Below, piece after piece: positions 29,472-41,406 of a stretch of 64,000 nucleotides of DNA. The DNA is from Letharia columbiana (lineage: Eukaryota > Ascomycota > Lecanoromycetes > Lecanorales > Parmeliaceae). The notes below the pieces were generated by a model. It was given only the letters and a program-made list of their open reading frames with translations. It was not told where the DNA came from and did not search any database. The stretch covers positions 930,001 to 994,000 of the forward strand of contig NW_023501042.1 in assembly GCF_014066305.1 (NCBI RefSeq), read 5' to 3'. The translations under genes and the position numbers were made by a program. Numbering within the stretch: position 1 is the stretch's first letter; the number at the start of each line of letters is the position of its first letter.

Positions 29472-32400
29472 AACATCGGGCTCAAAGAATCAAACCAAGC
29501 CGTTAGCCACGAAGAATGTGTCAAAGGCCACCGGGGCGAAAGACATAAAGACTAGTGCACCCCCACCGGATATTATGAAGCCTCTGGAGACTACGAAGCC
29601 TAATCAGCTAGCGGGCAAGGCCACCGCTCGAATATCCTCCCTAGGGCCTGCACAGTCCACCAGCAACATCAACCACGAACTTCTGGATGATGCGCCTGGT
29701 AGTAGTGGGGTTAACAAGAAGAAACAAAAAAGACGTCAAAAGGAAGCCGCGAGAAAGGCCGCAGAGCAGCATGCAATGACGGGTTCCCAGCTCGCACAGG
29801 AATTCGCGAATGTAGCAGACAGTGCATATCAGGACATCGTCAAAGAGATGGCTGCGGCACAAGCTCGAGGAGAGGCCAATGGTTATGATTACGGAGGTTC
29901 GGATTATGACGAACCAGAGCAGTATGAACCTGATGATGGGGAGGACGTCTCTTGGGAATACAGAAGTAATTACCCTCCACCCCGAACTAATGGTCACACT
30001 CCACACAATCATGCACCTCCAGAGCCGTCTGGTGGCAAAGCCAAGAAGAAGAAGAAGGCAAAGTCCATCTCAGCTCCTCAGGTAGATTACTCTGCGGCCA
30101 ACCATATGCCACCCTCTAACCCCACATCATTCCAGCCACCTCCACCGCCTCCACCTCCACTTGGGCAGCAACTCCCGTCAGAAATCCATCAGCCTTCACA
30201 AAATGCCTCCAAAGACCGCATTTGGAACACATCGACAGCGGAAGAACGAGAGAGGATCAAAGAGTTCTGGCTGTCTTTGGGTGAAGGAGACCGGCGATCT
30301 TTGGTCAAAGTTGAAAAGGAAGCCGTTTTGAAGAAGATGAAGGAACAGCAAAAGCATTCTTGTAGTTGCACGGTGTGCGGTCGGAAGCGGACAGCCATTG
30401 AGGAGGAGCTGGAGGTATTATACGACGCTTATTACGAAGAACTGGAACAATATGCCAATAATCAGCAGATCATTGGCGAGGACGGAAAGATATTGGCACC
30501 TCCTCAATTCCATCATCCAATGTCTCGAGCTCCGCCGAATCGGCATCCTCAAATCGTCAACGGAAGGTCTTCCAGGGGCCGCATTCAGGAGATCGGCGAA
30601 GATGACGAGGCTGTCGAAGAAGATGACTACAGTGATGAAGAGGAGGACGATGAGATAAGCGAGGACGACGACGGAGAAGACCAAGCTGGACCAGCTGCGG
30701 ACTTCTTCAATTTTCCTGAAAACCTAACCGTGCAAGGTACGCCACGCGCCCATACAGGCAGTCATTACTCCCAATGTGCTGATGCTTTCCAGATGGGATA
30801 CTGACAGTTGCAGATGATCTGATCAAGAACGATGGCAAGAAGTTTATCGAGATGATGGAGCAGCTTGCCGAACGGCGGATGCAACGAGAAGAAGAAGCAC
30901 AGTATGCTGCTAACGGTATGGGTCATCCGTCAATGCAAGGTCACAATCATGGTCCGCCTCTGGACGATGATGGCTATGATGACGATGAAGACGATGAGTA
31001 CGATAGTCAAGAGTACGATGAAGACGATGAAGAAGACGAAATGGTAATGGCTAATGAAACACTCATTGAACTCGTGCTGACGACTTTTAGGGGTCAATGA
31101 GCGAGCAGGACCGGATGAAAGAAGGACGTAGAATGTTCCAAATATTCGCAGCGCGAATGTTCGAACAACGAGTCCTAACTGCATACCGAGAGAAAGTGGC
31201 ACTTGAGCGACAACAAAAATTGCTCGAGGAATTAGACGACGAGTCTCGTGTCGATGCTCAACGTGAAGCCAAGAAAGCCAAGGAAGCGCAAAAGAAGAAG
31301 GACAAGAAGCGCCAGCAAAAGCAAGCCAAGGATGAGGAGAAAGCCAAACGTGACGCGGAGAAGGCCGCCGAAGAAGCTGCTGCCAGAGCACTTGAAGAGC
31401 AAAAGGCCGAGGAGCTGCGCCAGAGAAAAGAACAGCAGCGGAGGAAGAAAGAAGCGGAGAAAAAAGCTCAGGAAGAAGAGAAACAACGAAAGGAAGCCGA
31501 AAAGCAGAGACGGCTGCAAGAGGCCAAAGAACAACAGGCAGAACAGGAGCGGAAACAACGAGAGCAAAAGGAACACGAGAAAAGGAAGCGTGAGGAGAGC
31601 AAGAAAAAGGAACGTGAAGAGCGACAATCGAAGGAGAAGGAAGCCAGGGAAAAGAAAGAGCGTGATGCTCGAGCGAAGAGCGAAGCGGAGGCAAAAACCC
31701 AAAACAGAAAAGATGAATCAGCGGCGAAGCAATTCGTGCAAACCGCCCAAAGTATTCCAAAGAGACCATCGCCGGCCAACGGTCCGTCTATCGCTGGCTC
31801 AGTGCCTCCGGGCCTTCATCCCCCTCTTACAGCAAGCAGCCATGCGTCCCCGCATCTTCAGATCGCCACTCCGGTTGTCCCCAAGGCTCCCACGCCGATG
31901 CGCCAGCGTCAGCCATCATTCCAAGAGTCCCGCAATAATTCTCCCAAAACCTCGCTACCCGCTTCGTCGAGCTCCACAACTTCCCCGGGTGTGTCAGCTG
32001 GGCCGAACAACACGTTGAGCGGAGGAAAAGGAGCACTTCAACCCATTCTCACACAGCAATCTCAACCATCCTCTCACTACTCTCAAACTGGTGTGCACTC
32101 CGGCCAAGTCTCACAGCCTCCAGGCCTCTCTAGCATGCCATCAATGGTAGCAAATTCGTTTCCTTCGTCAACCTTTGGTCCTCCGCTGTCACCAATGACA
32201 CAACAAGCGCCACACCATCCTGCCATGTACTCAAATCAAGCCACTGTTGGCGGTCACCAATACCGAAACTTCATGGCACCAAATGGAATACCATTCCCGC
32301 CTGGGGTCAATGGATCGAGGCAGATGCCGCAAGGACGAGGGATGATGGATCCTCCACCGTCGCAAATATCGCCCATTGGCCTGCCGAGCGTCGGTTTGAA

Positions 32401-33452
32401 TGATGTTTCTCGCTATGGCTTGTCTCGAGACAACATACCATCTCATACCCACTCAAGAAATGCTTCAGCCTCCTTCGACAGGTCTGGTTTTGAGACTCCA
32501 ACTACGCCTGCGCAAGCACAACCCATCGCCCGCCCAGCTCCAATAAAAAGACCTTCAAGTGCCGCTCCTCACCAGCAAGGGGGAAACGCAACGCCTACCA
32601 GTACGGACGTTGACGACCTCAGTAATCATCTTGGGAGCAAAGCTTTACTTGACGATACTGATGTTCCGCTGACGTTTAATTCCAACGATTCTCGGCGAGG
32701 AAGTATGGCACCCGGAGCACCTCGTTCCGTAAGGCAAGGATTTGGTATCAACTCGGGGTTCTCAGATCCTACTAGTAGTAAGTCGGTCTTTATTACTTCT
32801 GCGTTTCAACGCTGATCACCCGCGATACAGCTGCAAGGACTGACAATCTTCCTCGTGGGATGCAAAACGGAAATGGGAATACTTGGTCAGCTCAGCAGTC
32901 GCTGTTTGGAGGTCCACCAACGTCAGGTCCGCCACTTTGGTCAAATGGGCCTGGTGAGGAGGACTCTTTCCGATGAATCGCCTTTTTGCTGACAGGTCTA
33001 CAGGCTTTGGTAGACCGAACAATAGCAATGCCTTTGGATCTATCGGCAGCGCCAGTCGCGCAAACCCATCCCGAGCTGCGACAATCAGAATGGCGGTGCG
33101 CACAGCCTGCGAGAAGATGGAAGGCAGGCCTTTGAACGGGCAGGCTTCTGGCTGGCTCCGTGCTGAAGATTTGCTCCGCGAAGTGCAATTGGTGAAGCCG
33201 TCACATGAAGCGCCCATCAATTCGTTGCTGGAGATGCTCGAAACTTGCGATATCCCTGGTAACATACAAAACGGAGATGGCTCGTTTACTCGTTTACAGG
33301 ACCCATCGGGTTGGATCATCAGATACGAGCCCGGACGAAATTCGTCCATAAGTGGGAGTGTGAGAGCAGCTGATATTGGCAGTCCTGTAGTTGGAGGCGC
33401 AATGCCAACAATTGGTGGTCAGAGGCTTTTCCAGCAGCCTGGGGCCTTTTGA
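29449..33452 (+). CDS. NST1: Stress response protein Nst1
   Basis: Large, low-complexity protein of the fungal NST1 family, which in yeast is linked to salt tolerance. 1258 aa. Exons 29449-30736, 30814-31043, 31091-32777, 32831-32953, 33004-33452; all phases close. Order: N-terminal [20 protein letters not shown]; proline run and Lys-rich linker; the conserved [20 protein letters not shown] block and [18 protein letters not shown]; acidic DDDED runs; then a very long Lys/Glu/Gln-rich coiled coil (about residues 550-710, [23 protein letters not shown]); a Ser/Pro-rich tail; and a C-terminal helical segment ([22 protein letters not shown] [14 protein letters not shown]). Antisense of the coil gives false Leu/Phe-rich ORFs. 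Intron 1 has an alternative acceptor at 30792. Confidence 0.88.
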
Positions 33453-33761
33453 GCTTTCTTATTGTTTTCGTGCATGCAGATGCAACACGTCACGTTGCAC
33501 AGACTTTTGGCGAGCTTTGTGCTTGTCTCATCACTATTGCATACTAGAGATACATTGTGGCTCGTCGATGTAACATTAGCCTTGAATTGCTACCTCTAAG
33601 GTATCCGTATCCTACTTGCCTATAAGCTGCGTGTTTTCGGACCATCATTTGCCTACATCAATGCTCCCCTGCATAGGTTCACCCCTTATCCATCGAGTCG
33701 AAGAGAAAATACCTCCATAAGAATCTAGCATTTTGTATACTCTTTTGGCATGCACCTTACT
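33453..33761. other. Convergent spacer
   Basis: About 310 nt of presumed 3' UTR between NST1 and the SidJ-like gene; nothing else recognised. Confidence 0.5.
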
Positions 33762-34685
33762 CTACGACTTGTCCTCTTTTTCCAGCCTCTCTAGAAAACC
33801 AATAACCCTTCCGACTAGATTTTCAAGCGGCTCTCCACCTTCTTTAAGCGTATGGCTTGCGCCTCGCACGATTCCACTTCCTTCGTCGATGATACCTCCT
33901 CCACGCCTAACGTGCTCGTGCCAATTCTCCACGAGCTTCGACTTGTCGACTGTACTAGGCACATACTGATCACTTCCGCTGTACAAAAAACCAATTCTTT
34001 TGCCCGTCTTTCCTAATTCTCCGAATATTTTACTTAATCTCTCGTCGTCAAAATCGCTGCTGAAATAATCATCTTCTCCCTCATGGTCTCCTGGACTTGC
34101 AAGACTGATCCATCTACTTGCCGACAAGGGTGCGGTCTGAAAGCAGGACGCGGTCACCTCGAAGGGCAAGACATCTTCTCCTCTGCCTTCGGAAATATAA
34201 GATTGGGCGACTGCGCAAGCAGACTGGTATTCATCTGCCGAGAGCCAAGACGCCAACGCCTCGCGGTCACTGGCACTGGCTTGAAAGAGGGCACCATCGA
34301 TCGTTGGACGAGAACCAGGGGCAATGGAGTAGTGCATAATTTGCTGGCTTCCTGTGGAGTGACCAAGCAGAACAATTTTACCTTTTGGATGCAATGTGTG
34401 AAAGTATTCAACAAGCCGCGCTATTTCGGCTACATCTTCACCCAGTGACGCAATTCCAAATTGTCTATAGGAAGAGGAAAGAGTGGTTTCAACAAGAGCC
34501 CACGAGGAAGGGAGGGCGAATTGAATGTGGGGAACGTATGGAACTGTGAGGAGTCCATCGGCGAGGCCGCCTAAGAAAATAAGGGTATTAGAAGCCTGAG
34601 ATTGAGGATTGTGGCGATGTTCAAAGGCGACAAGAGGTGGGGAGATGGAGTGCAAAAGTCCAGGATAAGTGTCAGTGGAGCTCAT
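33762..34685 (-). CDS. DUF1749/SidJ-like alpha/beta hydrolase
   Basis: Single-exon alpha/beta-hydrolase, 307 aa, of the DUF1749 family that includes the Aspergillus fusarinine C esterase SidJ (siderophore hydrolysis). The early FLGGLADGLLTVPYV resembles the oxyanion strand. The nucleophile elbow is GHSTGSQ at 108-114 (Ser110). The second half has IGFLYSGSDQYVP, a plausible acid site, and GASHTL with a plausible catalytic His near residue 283. No siderophore synthesis gene is nearby, so the substrate is uncertain; this family also has non-siderophore members. The start codon overlaps no other feature; the divergent neighbour is the TRAPPC12-like gene, only 174 nt away. Confidence 0.75.
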   Translation of the reverse strand: MSSTDTYPGLLHSISPPLVAFEHRHNPQSQASNTLIFLGGLADGLLTVPYVPHIQFALPSSWALVETTLSSSYRQFGIASLGEDVAEIARLVEYFHTLHPKGKIVLLGHSTGSQQIMHYSIAPGSRPTIDGALFQASASDREALASWLSADEYQSACAVAQSYISEGRGEDVLPFEVTASCFQTAPLSASRWISLASPGDHEGEDDYFSSDFDDERLSKIFGELGKTGKRIGFLYSGSDQYVPSTVDKSKLVENWHEHVRRGGGIIDEGSGIVRGASHTLKEGGEPLENLVGRVIGFLERLEKEDKS

Positions 34686-34859
34686 GTTTGAGGGAGTGGA
34701 GTAGTGGGGAGATGGTGGGGCGTAGAACCGACTGATTCCAGGGGTTAAGTACCTATACTTTAGGGTAGATGCCCTCGGAACTTGGCCCTAGAGTACACCC
34801 GAATTCTTTACATCATCTCCACTTCAACCCAGCCTCTGATTAAATTGGCAAATCCTAAC

Positions 34860-36309
34860 ATGACAAGTCCGCAGCGTCTAGAAGGTAGCTCGACCTCCAA
34901 AAGGCATTCAAGAAATGCCTCCTACAATCGAGGTAATTCGACATGACAACAACTTTCCACACCTGTGCCAGTCGGTCTTCAAGCTTATCTTACTAACAAT
35001 CCTGCAGCTCCCCTCGCAAGACGTATGACCAAGGGGCCCCTCGATTCGGACGAGTATGCTTGCCCTGTCCCTCCTTGAAGCATGACATTGACATCTCAGT
35101 CCTTTAGCTGTCCAATCTCCTCAAACACCCAGCCATGTCACCATTGAAGCCGCGAATATCCCTATACCTACCACATCTTTCAGTCCAGAGCGCCCATTCG
35201 CTCAACCCGCCGTCACGGCCCCTCCACCCCCGCCTAGCAAGGATTTCACTTACCTGCTCCGGCCAGACATCTACCACCCCTTATCTCAGCTAGTACGCAA
35301 TCTCCCCGGATTCTATACAACCTGCAGAGCTCACGACATCCATTAGGATCTACCCTCTCAATTCCGCACGCCCAAACGCCAGCCACCTCCCTCCACCCCA
35401 ACACCGACCCTTCTCGCAAATCACAATTTTCGTTCTGCCGCCACAGCTGCAGCTTTACGGCTCTGCACGCCACCTGCGCCCCCTCCCAACGAGCTTTTCC
35501 CGCTTCTCTACACCCGTCTCGCCTGTTTGACTCTCATAAGTCACCTCCCTTTCGCTGCCGAAGAATCAAAAGCGCTGCAAGACATCAACAGCCCATTCTA
35601 CCGCGACGAAGTTACTGGAAAGAACATCTTACCGTGGGAGTTGAGGGTTCTCGCCGTGCGGTTACAAGGAGTGGGATACGGAGATGGTAGGAGAGGTGTC
35701 GGAGGTTATTACGACCTAGCAAGGGAGGCAAGGGCAGAGGTGAAGAAAGCTGTGGACCCGGAAGAAACCCGAAAATGGCAGGAGAGATTGAAGGAACTGG
35801 GACTGTGCGTGGCTAACGCATTGACTGAGATGGGTGATGCTGCAGCTGCCGTAAGGCATTTGGAGAGCTTACGACCTAAAACCGGAAAGGATGAAGTCCT
35901 AGAAGGGCGCCTGGCTCTTCTCTACATCCACGTTGGAAATGTGGATGCAGCACGGCAGTGTCTTTCCGATACCAGCGCCTCAGACTTGAGACCGTTGCTC
36001 AGCATGGCAGATGGCCGCTATGCAGATGCGGTGGAGGAGTGGAATGCTTTACCAAGCAGCGATCTCGCTACACAGAATTTAGCCGTTTGTCTGTTCTACA
36101 CTGGCAAGGTGGATAAGACTTTGGAGCTGCTGGATCAATTAGTTGAGAAGGGCAGGAGCTTCCACGCGCTGACTTTCAATCTAGCGACGGTGTATGAGCT
36201 TTGTAGTGAAAAAGGCAGCCAAAAGAAAGAGGAGCTGGTGGAAAGGGTTTCCAAGCGTATTGGGGAAACAGGGGGTGGGGAAAGGGGTGTGGCTGACTTC
36301 AAATTATGA
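34860..36309 (+). CDS. TRAPPC12-like TPR protein
   Basis: Probable trafficking (TRAPP complex subunit 12-like) tetratricopeptide protein, 424 aa. Exons 34860-34932, 35008-35053, 35100-35292, 35347-36309, all in phase. The third intron (35293-35346, GTACGC...ATTAG, 54 nt) removes an in-frame TAG and joins YHPLSQL to DLPSQFRTP. N-terminus Ser-rich (SSTSKRHSRNASYNR), then a Pro-rich linker and YLLRPDIYHPLSQL. The C-terminal half contains helical repeats: NHNFRSAATAAALRL, LCVANALTEMGDAAAAVRHL, EGRLALLYIHVGNVDAARQC, LATQNLAVCLFYTGKVDKTL, typical of the family. Role in ER-Golgi traffic is from homology only; identification is by pattern. Confidence 0.7.
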
Positions 36310-36639
36310 GGGTTGCGGCAGGTGTTGCATTTGATATTGAGATGTTTATCGAATACCCAATGTTATGAGCAAAAGCAGAGAGCCAATCTAGCCAGACTAG
36401 GCTACAAGCATGGAAAAATTCCCGGTCTTTGCATTCATGCAGCCTCTATGACCGTGGATGAAGACACTTCTGCCATTCCACCCCCGACAGCTCGCCAGAT
36501 CGGCTGTGCTATCACAATTGTCGTTGACAAACGCTGAATAAAACCCCAAATTGCAAACACAGCTGGAGACGAAGTCCGTTGTTGGCGAGCTCGAAAGCTC
36601 TGAGTGGGATACATGCCGTAGCATGTCTATTAGATACGT
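36310..36639. other. Convergent spacer
   Basis: About 330 nt, presumed 3' UTRs; no feature seen. Confidence 0.5.
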
Positions 36640-38089
36640 TCAAACCACTCCATTGCCCCTGACTTTCTTGCTCCCTGCTACTCCCTCATTCTTCTCCATA
36701 GCCTCTCCCTCCCTCTTCTTCCCTTTGCCTTCACTCCCACTCATGCCAGCCTTCGTACGTGCCCATGCATCAAACGGACTGACTTTCTTACCACGCCGCT
36801 CATACGGAACGGCTTGGACCGGCTCCGGTCGACCTGAAGGCGAGTCAAGTGCTGCCTTCTTGGTGACTGCTCTAGTTGCGTGGCCAGTGGTCGGCGGAGT
36901 TGCAGGTGAGAAAACTGAGGCCTTAATTGGAGTGGTAATCGGTTTCTCGTCCTCCGGGTCGGTCAGCTCATGATCTTGGGGATCTTCGATGTCAGTGGGA
37001 GCTTCTTCATCGTCAATGGTAGATACGGTACGCTCGTGGATTTGTTGCGTCGTTGGGAAAAGGAGGCGCGGTTTGATTGAGGAACGAGTCAATGGACGTA
37101 TAGTAGAGGACTCGCGCTCACTGTCTCCACGGTTGTTGGTGTCATTATACTCTAGACCATCATGGGGAAATTTTCGATACATCTTCTTGCCGCGACTGAA
37201 CACAAGAATCAGTGCCACCTTCAGTGAGATGAAGGGATGGAAGTGCTTACAAGACGTAGACCATGCCTTCTTCGCGGTTGAATGCCTCCTCGATCTCTGT
37301 ACTCGTATCTATACTGTGCTCCGCTTTCCGCTTCTTGCTAGCTTTCGTTTTGCGAGGCTCTACAGAAGCGACAGTCCGGGCATGTTGGTCGTAGAATGGA
37401 TTGTCCTCACTCGGATCCAGCTCTGGAACTTTGTCTTTGGAGTCCGTATAGATTTCGATCTGGTTTTCCGAGCCCGCGTCGCCATCATCTTCCATGGAGC
37501 TATAAAGGGAGAAACCGACATGCCTCTTGTTTCTTCTCTTGCGTGGATTCGGCATTGCATCTTCCACTGTATCTGGTCGAGAAGGAAAAAGTACTCTAGC
37601 TGCAGCTTGGACGGCTGCTGGCTGCACGGGCTTCTTGCGTGGTGTCTTCGCCGGTGTGGGAAGCATATTTGCAGCAGGATGTAACGACGGTTGTTGCAAG
37701 GTGGGATTTTTGTCAGGGTTGTGGAACAGATCGAGCGATGGAGCTCCTGAAGATGGACCGGCACCATCCATGGCGCTAGCGTCCTTGTTGTGGTATGAAA
37801 ATGGGCCTCTTAAAGACTTCTTACGAGGAGACGTATGTGTCGAAGACGGAGGAGAATAGGTGTGAGGGGCAGGACGTAGCGTATTCGGCTTCTTCGGATC
37901 TAGGGATGCTGAAATGTGTTGAGAATTAACCGGGTTTGGAGGTGGGGTCTCAATGGCGCGTTGGGTGCGTGATGAAGAGTTGCGCGTGGCTTTGCGAGTG
38001 GGTTTCGGGCAATGCTCGTCGTACTTTGCACCGTGAAGCGGCGTCGGTGGTGTATATACAGCTAATGTTGACGGAGGCGTTGTTGCCAT
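36640..38089 (-). CDS. Conserved-looking disordered protein of unknown function
   Basis: 464 aa, two exons (38089-37251, 37195-36640); the 55-nt intron (GTAAGC...TTCAG) rebuilds GMVYVFRGKKMYRKF, a block I associate with an uncharacterised fungal family. No enzymatic domain. The N-terminal half is rich in Thr-Pro and Ser-Pro sites (TPPTPLHG, METPPPNP-like IETPPPNPV, MLPTPAKTPRKK), suggestive of proline-directed kinase targets. Later there are VGFSLYSSMEDD, an acidic patch with LDPSEDNPFYD, then KPRLLFPT, EEAPTDIEDP, and a basic C-terminus (GKGKKREG). It may be nuclear. The divergent neighbour is the DASH subunit Duo1, 484 nt away. I do not recognise the function. Confidence 0.7.
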
Positions 38090-38573
38090 ACTGCAATATC
38101 CAAGTACAACCCGAGGCGTTCAACACGGTCGCTTAGTGGTGCTAACTGCTTAGCTTTTTGTCGACCTCAGAGCGCAGCAAGTGAATATTAGCTAGGGGGT
38201 GCTGGAACGATGGTTGATCGTCGGGCGAATTGAAGCCGTTGGAGCACAGGATTCGGCGGAGCTAGCTATTCAATGCAGTAATAAATAATGTGCTGCAAAT
38301 GCATGATGCTACAATATCTGGAGTAGAAGGGATTGGAAGCAGAGGGTAAGGAAGTTGTAGTTATGTTCTGGTGGTTGAGGATGGAATGTCGTCAAAATGC
38401 TGTGGCAGGGCGGGAATTTAGTGGGGAATGGCTGAAAAGCCTAAGCGCGTAGAGTACCCTCCAATATCAACAACACGTCTTCCAACCCCGCCCTGCTTGA
38501 CAACTGAACCAGTCAGCGCAAGAGGTCTCCGATTCGGTCGTGTAAACATTGTGTTTCCTGTTGTTACAAAATA
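38090..38573. other. Divergent upstream region
   Basis: 484 nt shared by the unknown protein and DUO1. No clear cell-cycle box (no exact ACGCGT) or TATA element seen. Confidence 0.5.
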
Positions 38574-39323
38574 ATGGCTCGAAATGGTGTCACTCCCCCA
38601 GACCTTAACTCCCTATCCCTCTCGGACAGCGACGCCGACGACACAGAAGACCTCTTCGCCTCACCCTCCGTGCCCACCAAAAAGCGGAGACCTGAACCTG
38701 AGACTTCGAAGTCCCAACCTCCTGCCCAACCACCAGATACTGAAGAAGACCACCTTGCCGCCCACGAAGCATCTCTTCGCCGCGAACTGTCCTCCGTCCG
38801 CACCATGAACCAGGTCATCTCAGGGGTCGTCGACTCTTTGGAGAAAGCCAAGAGTAACATGGAAACAGTTTCTGCTACAGTCTCAAATGCATCTACTCTC
38901 CTCACAACGTGGACGCGCATACTCAGCCAGACCGAACACAATCAACGGCTAATCTTGAATCCGCGATGGCAGGGGGCAAGTCAGGATATCGCGGATGGGG
39001 AGAACGAGGTGGTGCTGAGGCGGCAGGAGAAGGAAAGGAGAGAAGTAGAAGAGGCAAGGAGGGAGGAAGCGAGAGGGAGGGAAAAGGAGGAAGAGGAAAG
39101 ACGGAGGATGACAGAAGGGTTGACTACCAAGGGCCCACGAGGAAGAGGTAGAGGTGTAGGCCGAGGGGTCGGCAGAGCAGGGGGCAATGGATATGTTGGG
39201 GTGGGCGGTCAAGGAGGAGTAAGAGGAACGGCCAGAGCAGGTGGCACAACGCCTGGAAGGGCCGGGAGCGGTATTGGAAGAGGCATAGGCAGTGGAAGAG
39301 GAAGAGCAAGGGGCCCATCGTGA
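38574..39323 (+). CDS. DUO1: DASH complex subunit Duo1
   Basis: Subunit of the DASH/Dam1 outer-kinetochore ring that couples chromosomes to spindle microtubules. Single exon, 249 aa. The Duo1 domain spans about residues 60-145: ASLRRELSSVRTMNQVISGV, SLEKAKSNMETVSATVSNAS, TLLTTWTRILSQTEHNQRLI, LNPRWQGASQDIADGENE. It is followed by a charged Arg/Glu helix and a C-terminal Gly/Arg tail (RGRGRGVGRGVGR), which is common in filamentous-fungal Duo1 and may bind nucleic acid or microtubules (inference). N-terminus acidic with PPDLNSLSLSDSDADD. The ATG at 38574 fits the family. Confidence 0.92.
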   Translation: MARNGVTPPDLNSLSLSDSDADDTEDLFASPSVPTKKRRPEPETSKSQPPAQPPDTEEDHLAAHEASLRRELSSVRTMNQVISGVVDSLEKAKSNMETVSATVSNASTLLTTWTRILSQTEHNQRLILNPRWQGASQDIADGENEVVLRRQEKERREVEEARREEARGREKEEEERRRMTEGLTTKGPRGRGRGVGRGVGRAGGNGYVGVGGQGGVRGTARAGGTTPGRAGSGIGRGIGSGRGRARGPS

Positions 39324-40064
39324 GAGGCGCTTTGTGGAAGTTTGAAGTTTGAAGTTTGAAGCTTTGCCTTGGATTCAATTTACGATACCCCAACTGTTGC
39401 AATCCCACTGTTTTCGGCTTCGTCCTAGGAACCAAGCCAGATCACCATCTTTCATCCGTGACCATATTCATTCATGTTACCGTGTATTGGCAACGATGCT
39501 GAGCTTATGGTACGGGCCAAAATTTCCTCTGTTTAGCTTTCGCCAAGAGGAAAATTCCACCGAGGCCGCAAACATTTGACAGTCAATCATCGCTCCCTCG
39601 GTCCAAGAGGCCAGATAATCAATAATCTTCAGATGCAGTCAGATATCGTTTCCTTGAGGCGCAGGAGGTACGGGGGATTTCCCACCTGGCCCCAGTCTAC
39701 TAGACTACGGAGCACCCTGGAGGTTAAGAACGGATGCGATCGTACGCTGATTGGTCGTATTACGACACTGACCGCTGATTCCACAAGGACACACTAGGAC
39801 TAGTACATTCATTCAAACGCATCTGACGATAACATACGTATCTAACATGATACGAGTAGCTGACTCGAGATGGGAACAATTTTCCCTTCTCTCGATGTTC
39901 TTTGCAGAAATGCATAAGAGCTCTTAACCGCGCATCTTAATCACGTCGTGGTCTAATCTTCATCACACATAGTTTTCGCTGGGTCCATCCACACATTCAT
40001 CTTACCTAGTGGTGCAGAGTAGGGAATCAGTCTCGGATTCTTTGTGCACGCAGACGTTGCCCGC
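39324..40064. other. Intergenic region with a short tandem repeat
   Basis: About 740 nt without a recognisable gene. Contains GAAGTTT in three tandem copies at about 39337-39358, just after the DUO1 stop. Confidence 0.5.
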
Positions 40065-40877
40065 ATGTCGGAGTCTACAATGGCCACGGCGCCCTTCCTG
40101 AAGGTGCCAGCAGAGATCCGTCTCATTATATACAAGCTCTTGCTTTCGCATCACAAGGATATGACTCTACGCATACGTACGGAGGAGCAATTCATATACG
40201 GGCGACGCAAGCGAGAAATGCGACGACGAAGCAAGTTCAGGTACATAGCCGATCGAATGCGCTCTCGCAGTGCCGAATCGACATACTGCCTTTACAGAGG
40301 CCCCGGAGACATACATTCCTCGATCCTAGGTGTGAACCAACAGATCCACGCCGAGGCCTCCCACGTCTTGTACTCGGAGCATACTTTCGATTTTGGCACG
40401 GATATCGAAAGCATCCTCCCCTTCCTACAAGACCTGACGCCTGCCGCTCTCTCCGCCATCAAGCGAATGAACATTGTCAAACGCTCTCTACCATACACCA
40501 AAGACTTTGATCGCTGCGAATGGCGCAATGCCTGCGCGTTCATCTCGCAGAACTTGCGCTTGGTACAACTTGACCTCTATGTCGAAGGAGGGACACCGTC
40601 GCTTGCAAACAAGCCCGCCTTATACTGGAAACAAAAAAACACCTACAGCAAGGCGGATTTTGCCTTGATAGTAAGACTGGACGAAATGGACGAGGACATG
40701 GAATGGATGAAGCACGTCGTCGCGATCAAGGATTTACAGGTCCTGAATGTAAAAGCTTTGTTGCAGCATTGCCCGATTCCCGGCTCGAAAGCGATGGCAT
40801 TCTTTGTAAACTTCTCTGCGAGCATTGAGGAAGGTTTTGCCGAGTATCTGAGGTCGCTGATGGTTGCGCGGTCTTGA
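40065..40877 (+). CDS. 2EXR/F-box-like fungal protein of unknown function
   Basis: Single-exon protein of about 270 aa. The ATG at 40065 (MSESTMATAPFLKVPAEIRL) is the first methionine; the frame upstream starts with GTG. The N-terminal FLKVPAEIRLIIYKLLLSHH is the signature of the large, uncharacterised Pezizomycotina family with 2EXR/DUF7730-like domains, related in look to F-boxes. Next comes a conserved-type SSILGVNQQIHAEASHVLYS, then EHTFDFGTDIESILPFLQDL and AALSAIKRMNIV. These genes are numerous and variable in filamentous ascomycetes; function unknown. No lesion seen. Confidence 0.7.
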   Translation: MSESTMATAPFLKVPAEIRLIIYKLLLSHHKDMTLRIRTEEQFIYGRRKREMRRRSKFRYIADRMRSRSAESTYCLYRGPGDIHSSILGVNQQIHAEASHVLYSEHTFDFGTDIESILPFLQDLTPAALSAIKRMNIVKRSLPYTKDFDRCEWRNACAFISQNLRLVQLDLYVEGGTPSLANKPALYWKQKNTYSKADFALIVRLDEMDEDMEWMKHVVAIKDLQVLNVKALLQHCPIPGSKAMAFFVNFSASIEEGFAEYLRSLMVARS

Positions 40878-41406
40878 TGAGGTTGTCTTAATGCTTGATG
40901 GTCTGTTTTGGGCTTCTTGTTTTCATTATTTATTTGCTTGAATTAGAGATGTCTTGAAAGGTTTTGGGGTTTTCCACAAGCCGGCGCACCAACCGATACA
41001 AAACTTCCACTGCGACATGCAGTCAGATGCAACTTATTTTCACGAACTCCTTATCGGATCTGATAGTAGAATGCGCTAATCGGAGGTCCTATACATAACT
41101 AGCGCGTCCGGGCTCCAGCCACGTGAATTCCGGTGATCGTTCAGGTTGCCCAACCTCTTTCCTCCTTCGCGAACCTCCATTCCAAAAATACATACCATGT
41201 TCACCAGCCATCTTCAATTTCTATCAATTGGTAGAAAAATGTTTTTCTTAAGTTCTCTGTCTCTCGTTCTCCCCCACGCTGCATTTGCATCTGCATACTG
41301 CGCAATTCCCACCTGTTGCGAAAGTATCTCGATTCTCGAGTGCTTCCACTCTGTTCTCCCTTCGACAATTCCCAGTTCATACTCTCTTGCTCTGATCACC
41401 TCAATC
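40878..41406. other. Intergenic, no gene recognised
   Basis: About 530 nt. The reading frame of the next gene extends back to 41146 without a stop, but its upstream part lacks conservation clues. Confidence 0.45.

Noticed and set aside
31232..31769. Leu/Phe-rich minus-strand ORFs resembling membrane proteins
   Set aside because: They are the reverse complement of the Lys/Glu/Gln coiled coil of NST1; codon reversal of AAG/GAG gives Leu/Phe runs.
35341..35346. In-frame TAG in the TRAPPC12-like gene, first taken as a nonsense mutation
   Set aside because: A 54-nt intron (35293-35346, GTACGC...TTAG) ends with that TAG and joins the conserved halves in phase, so the gene is intact.
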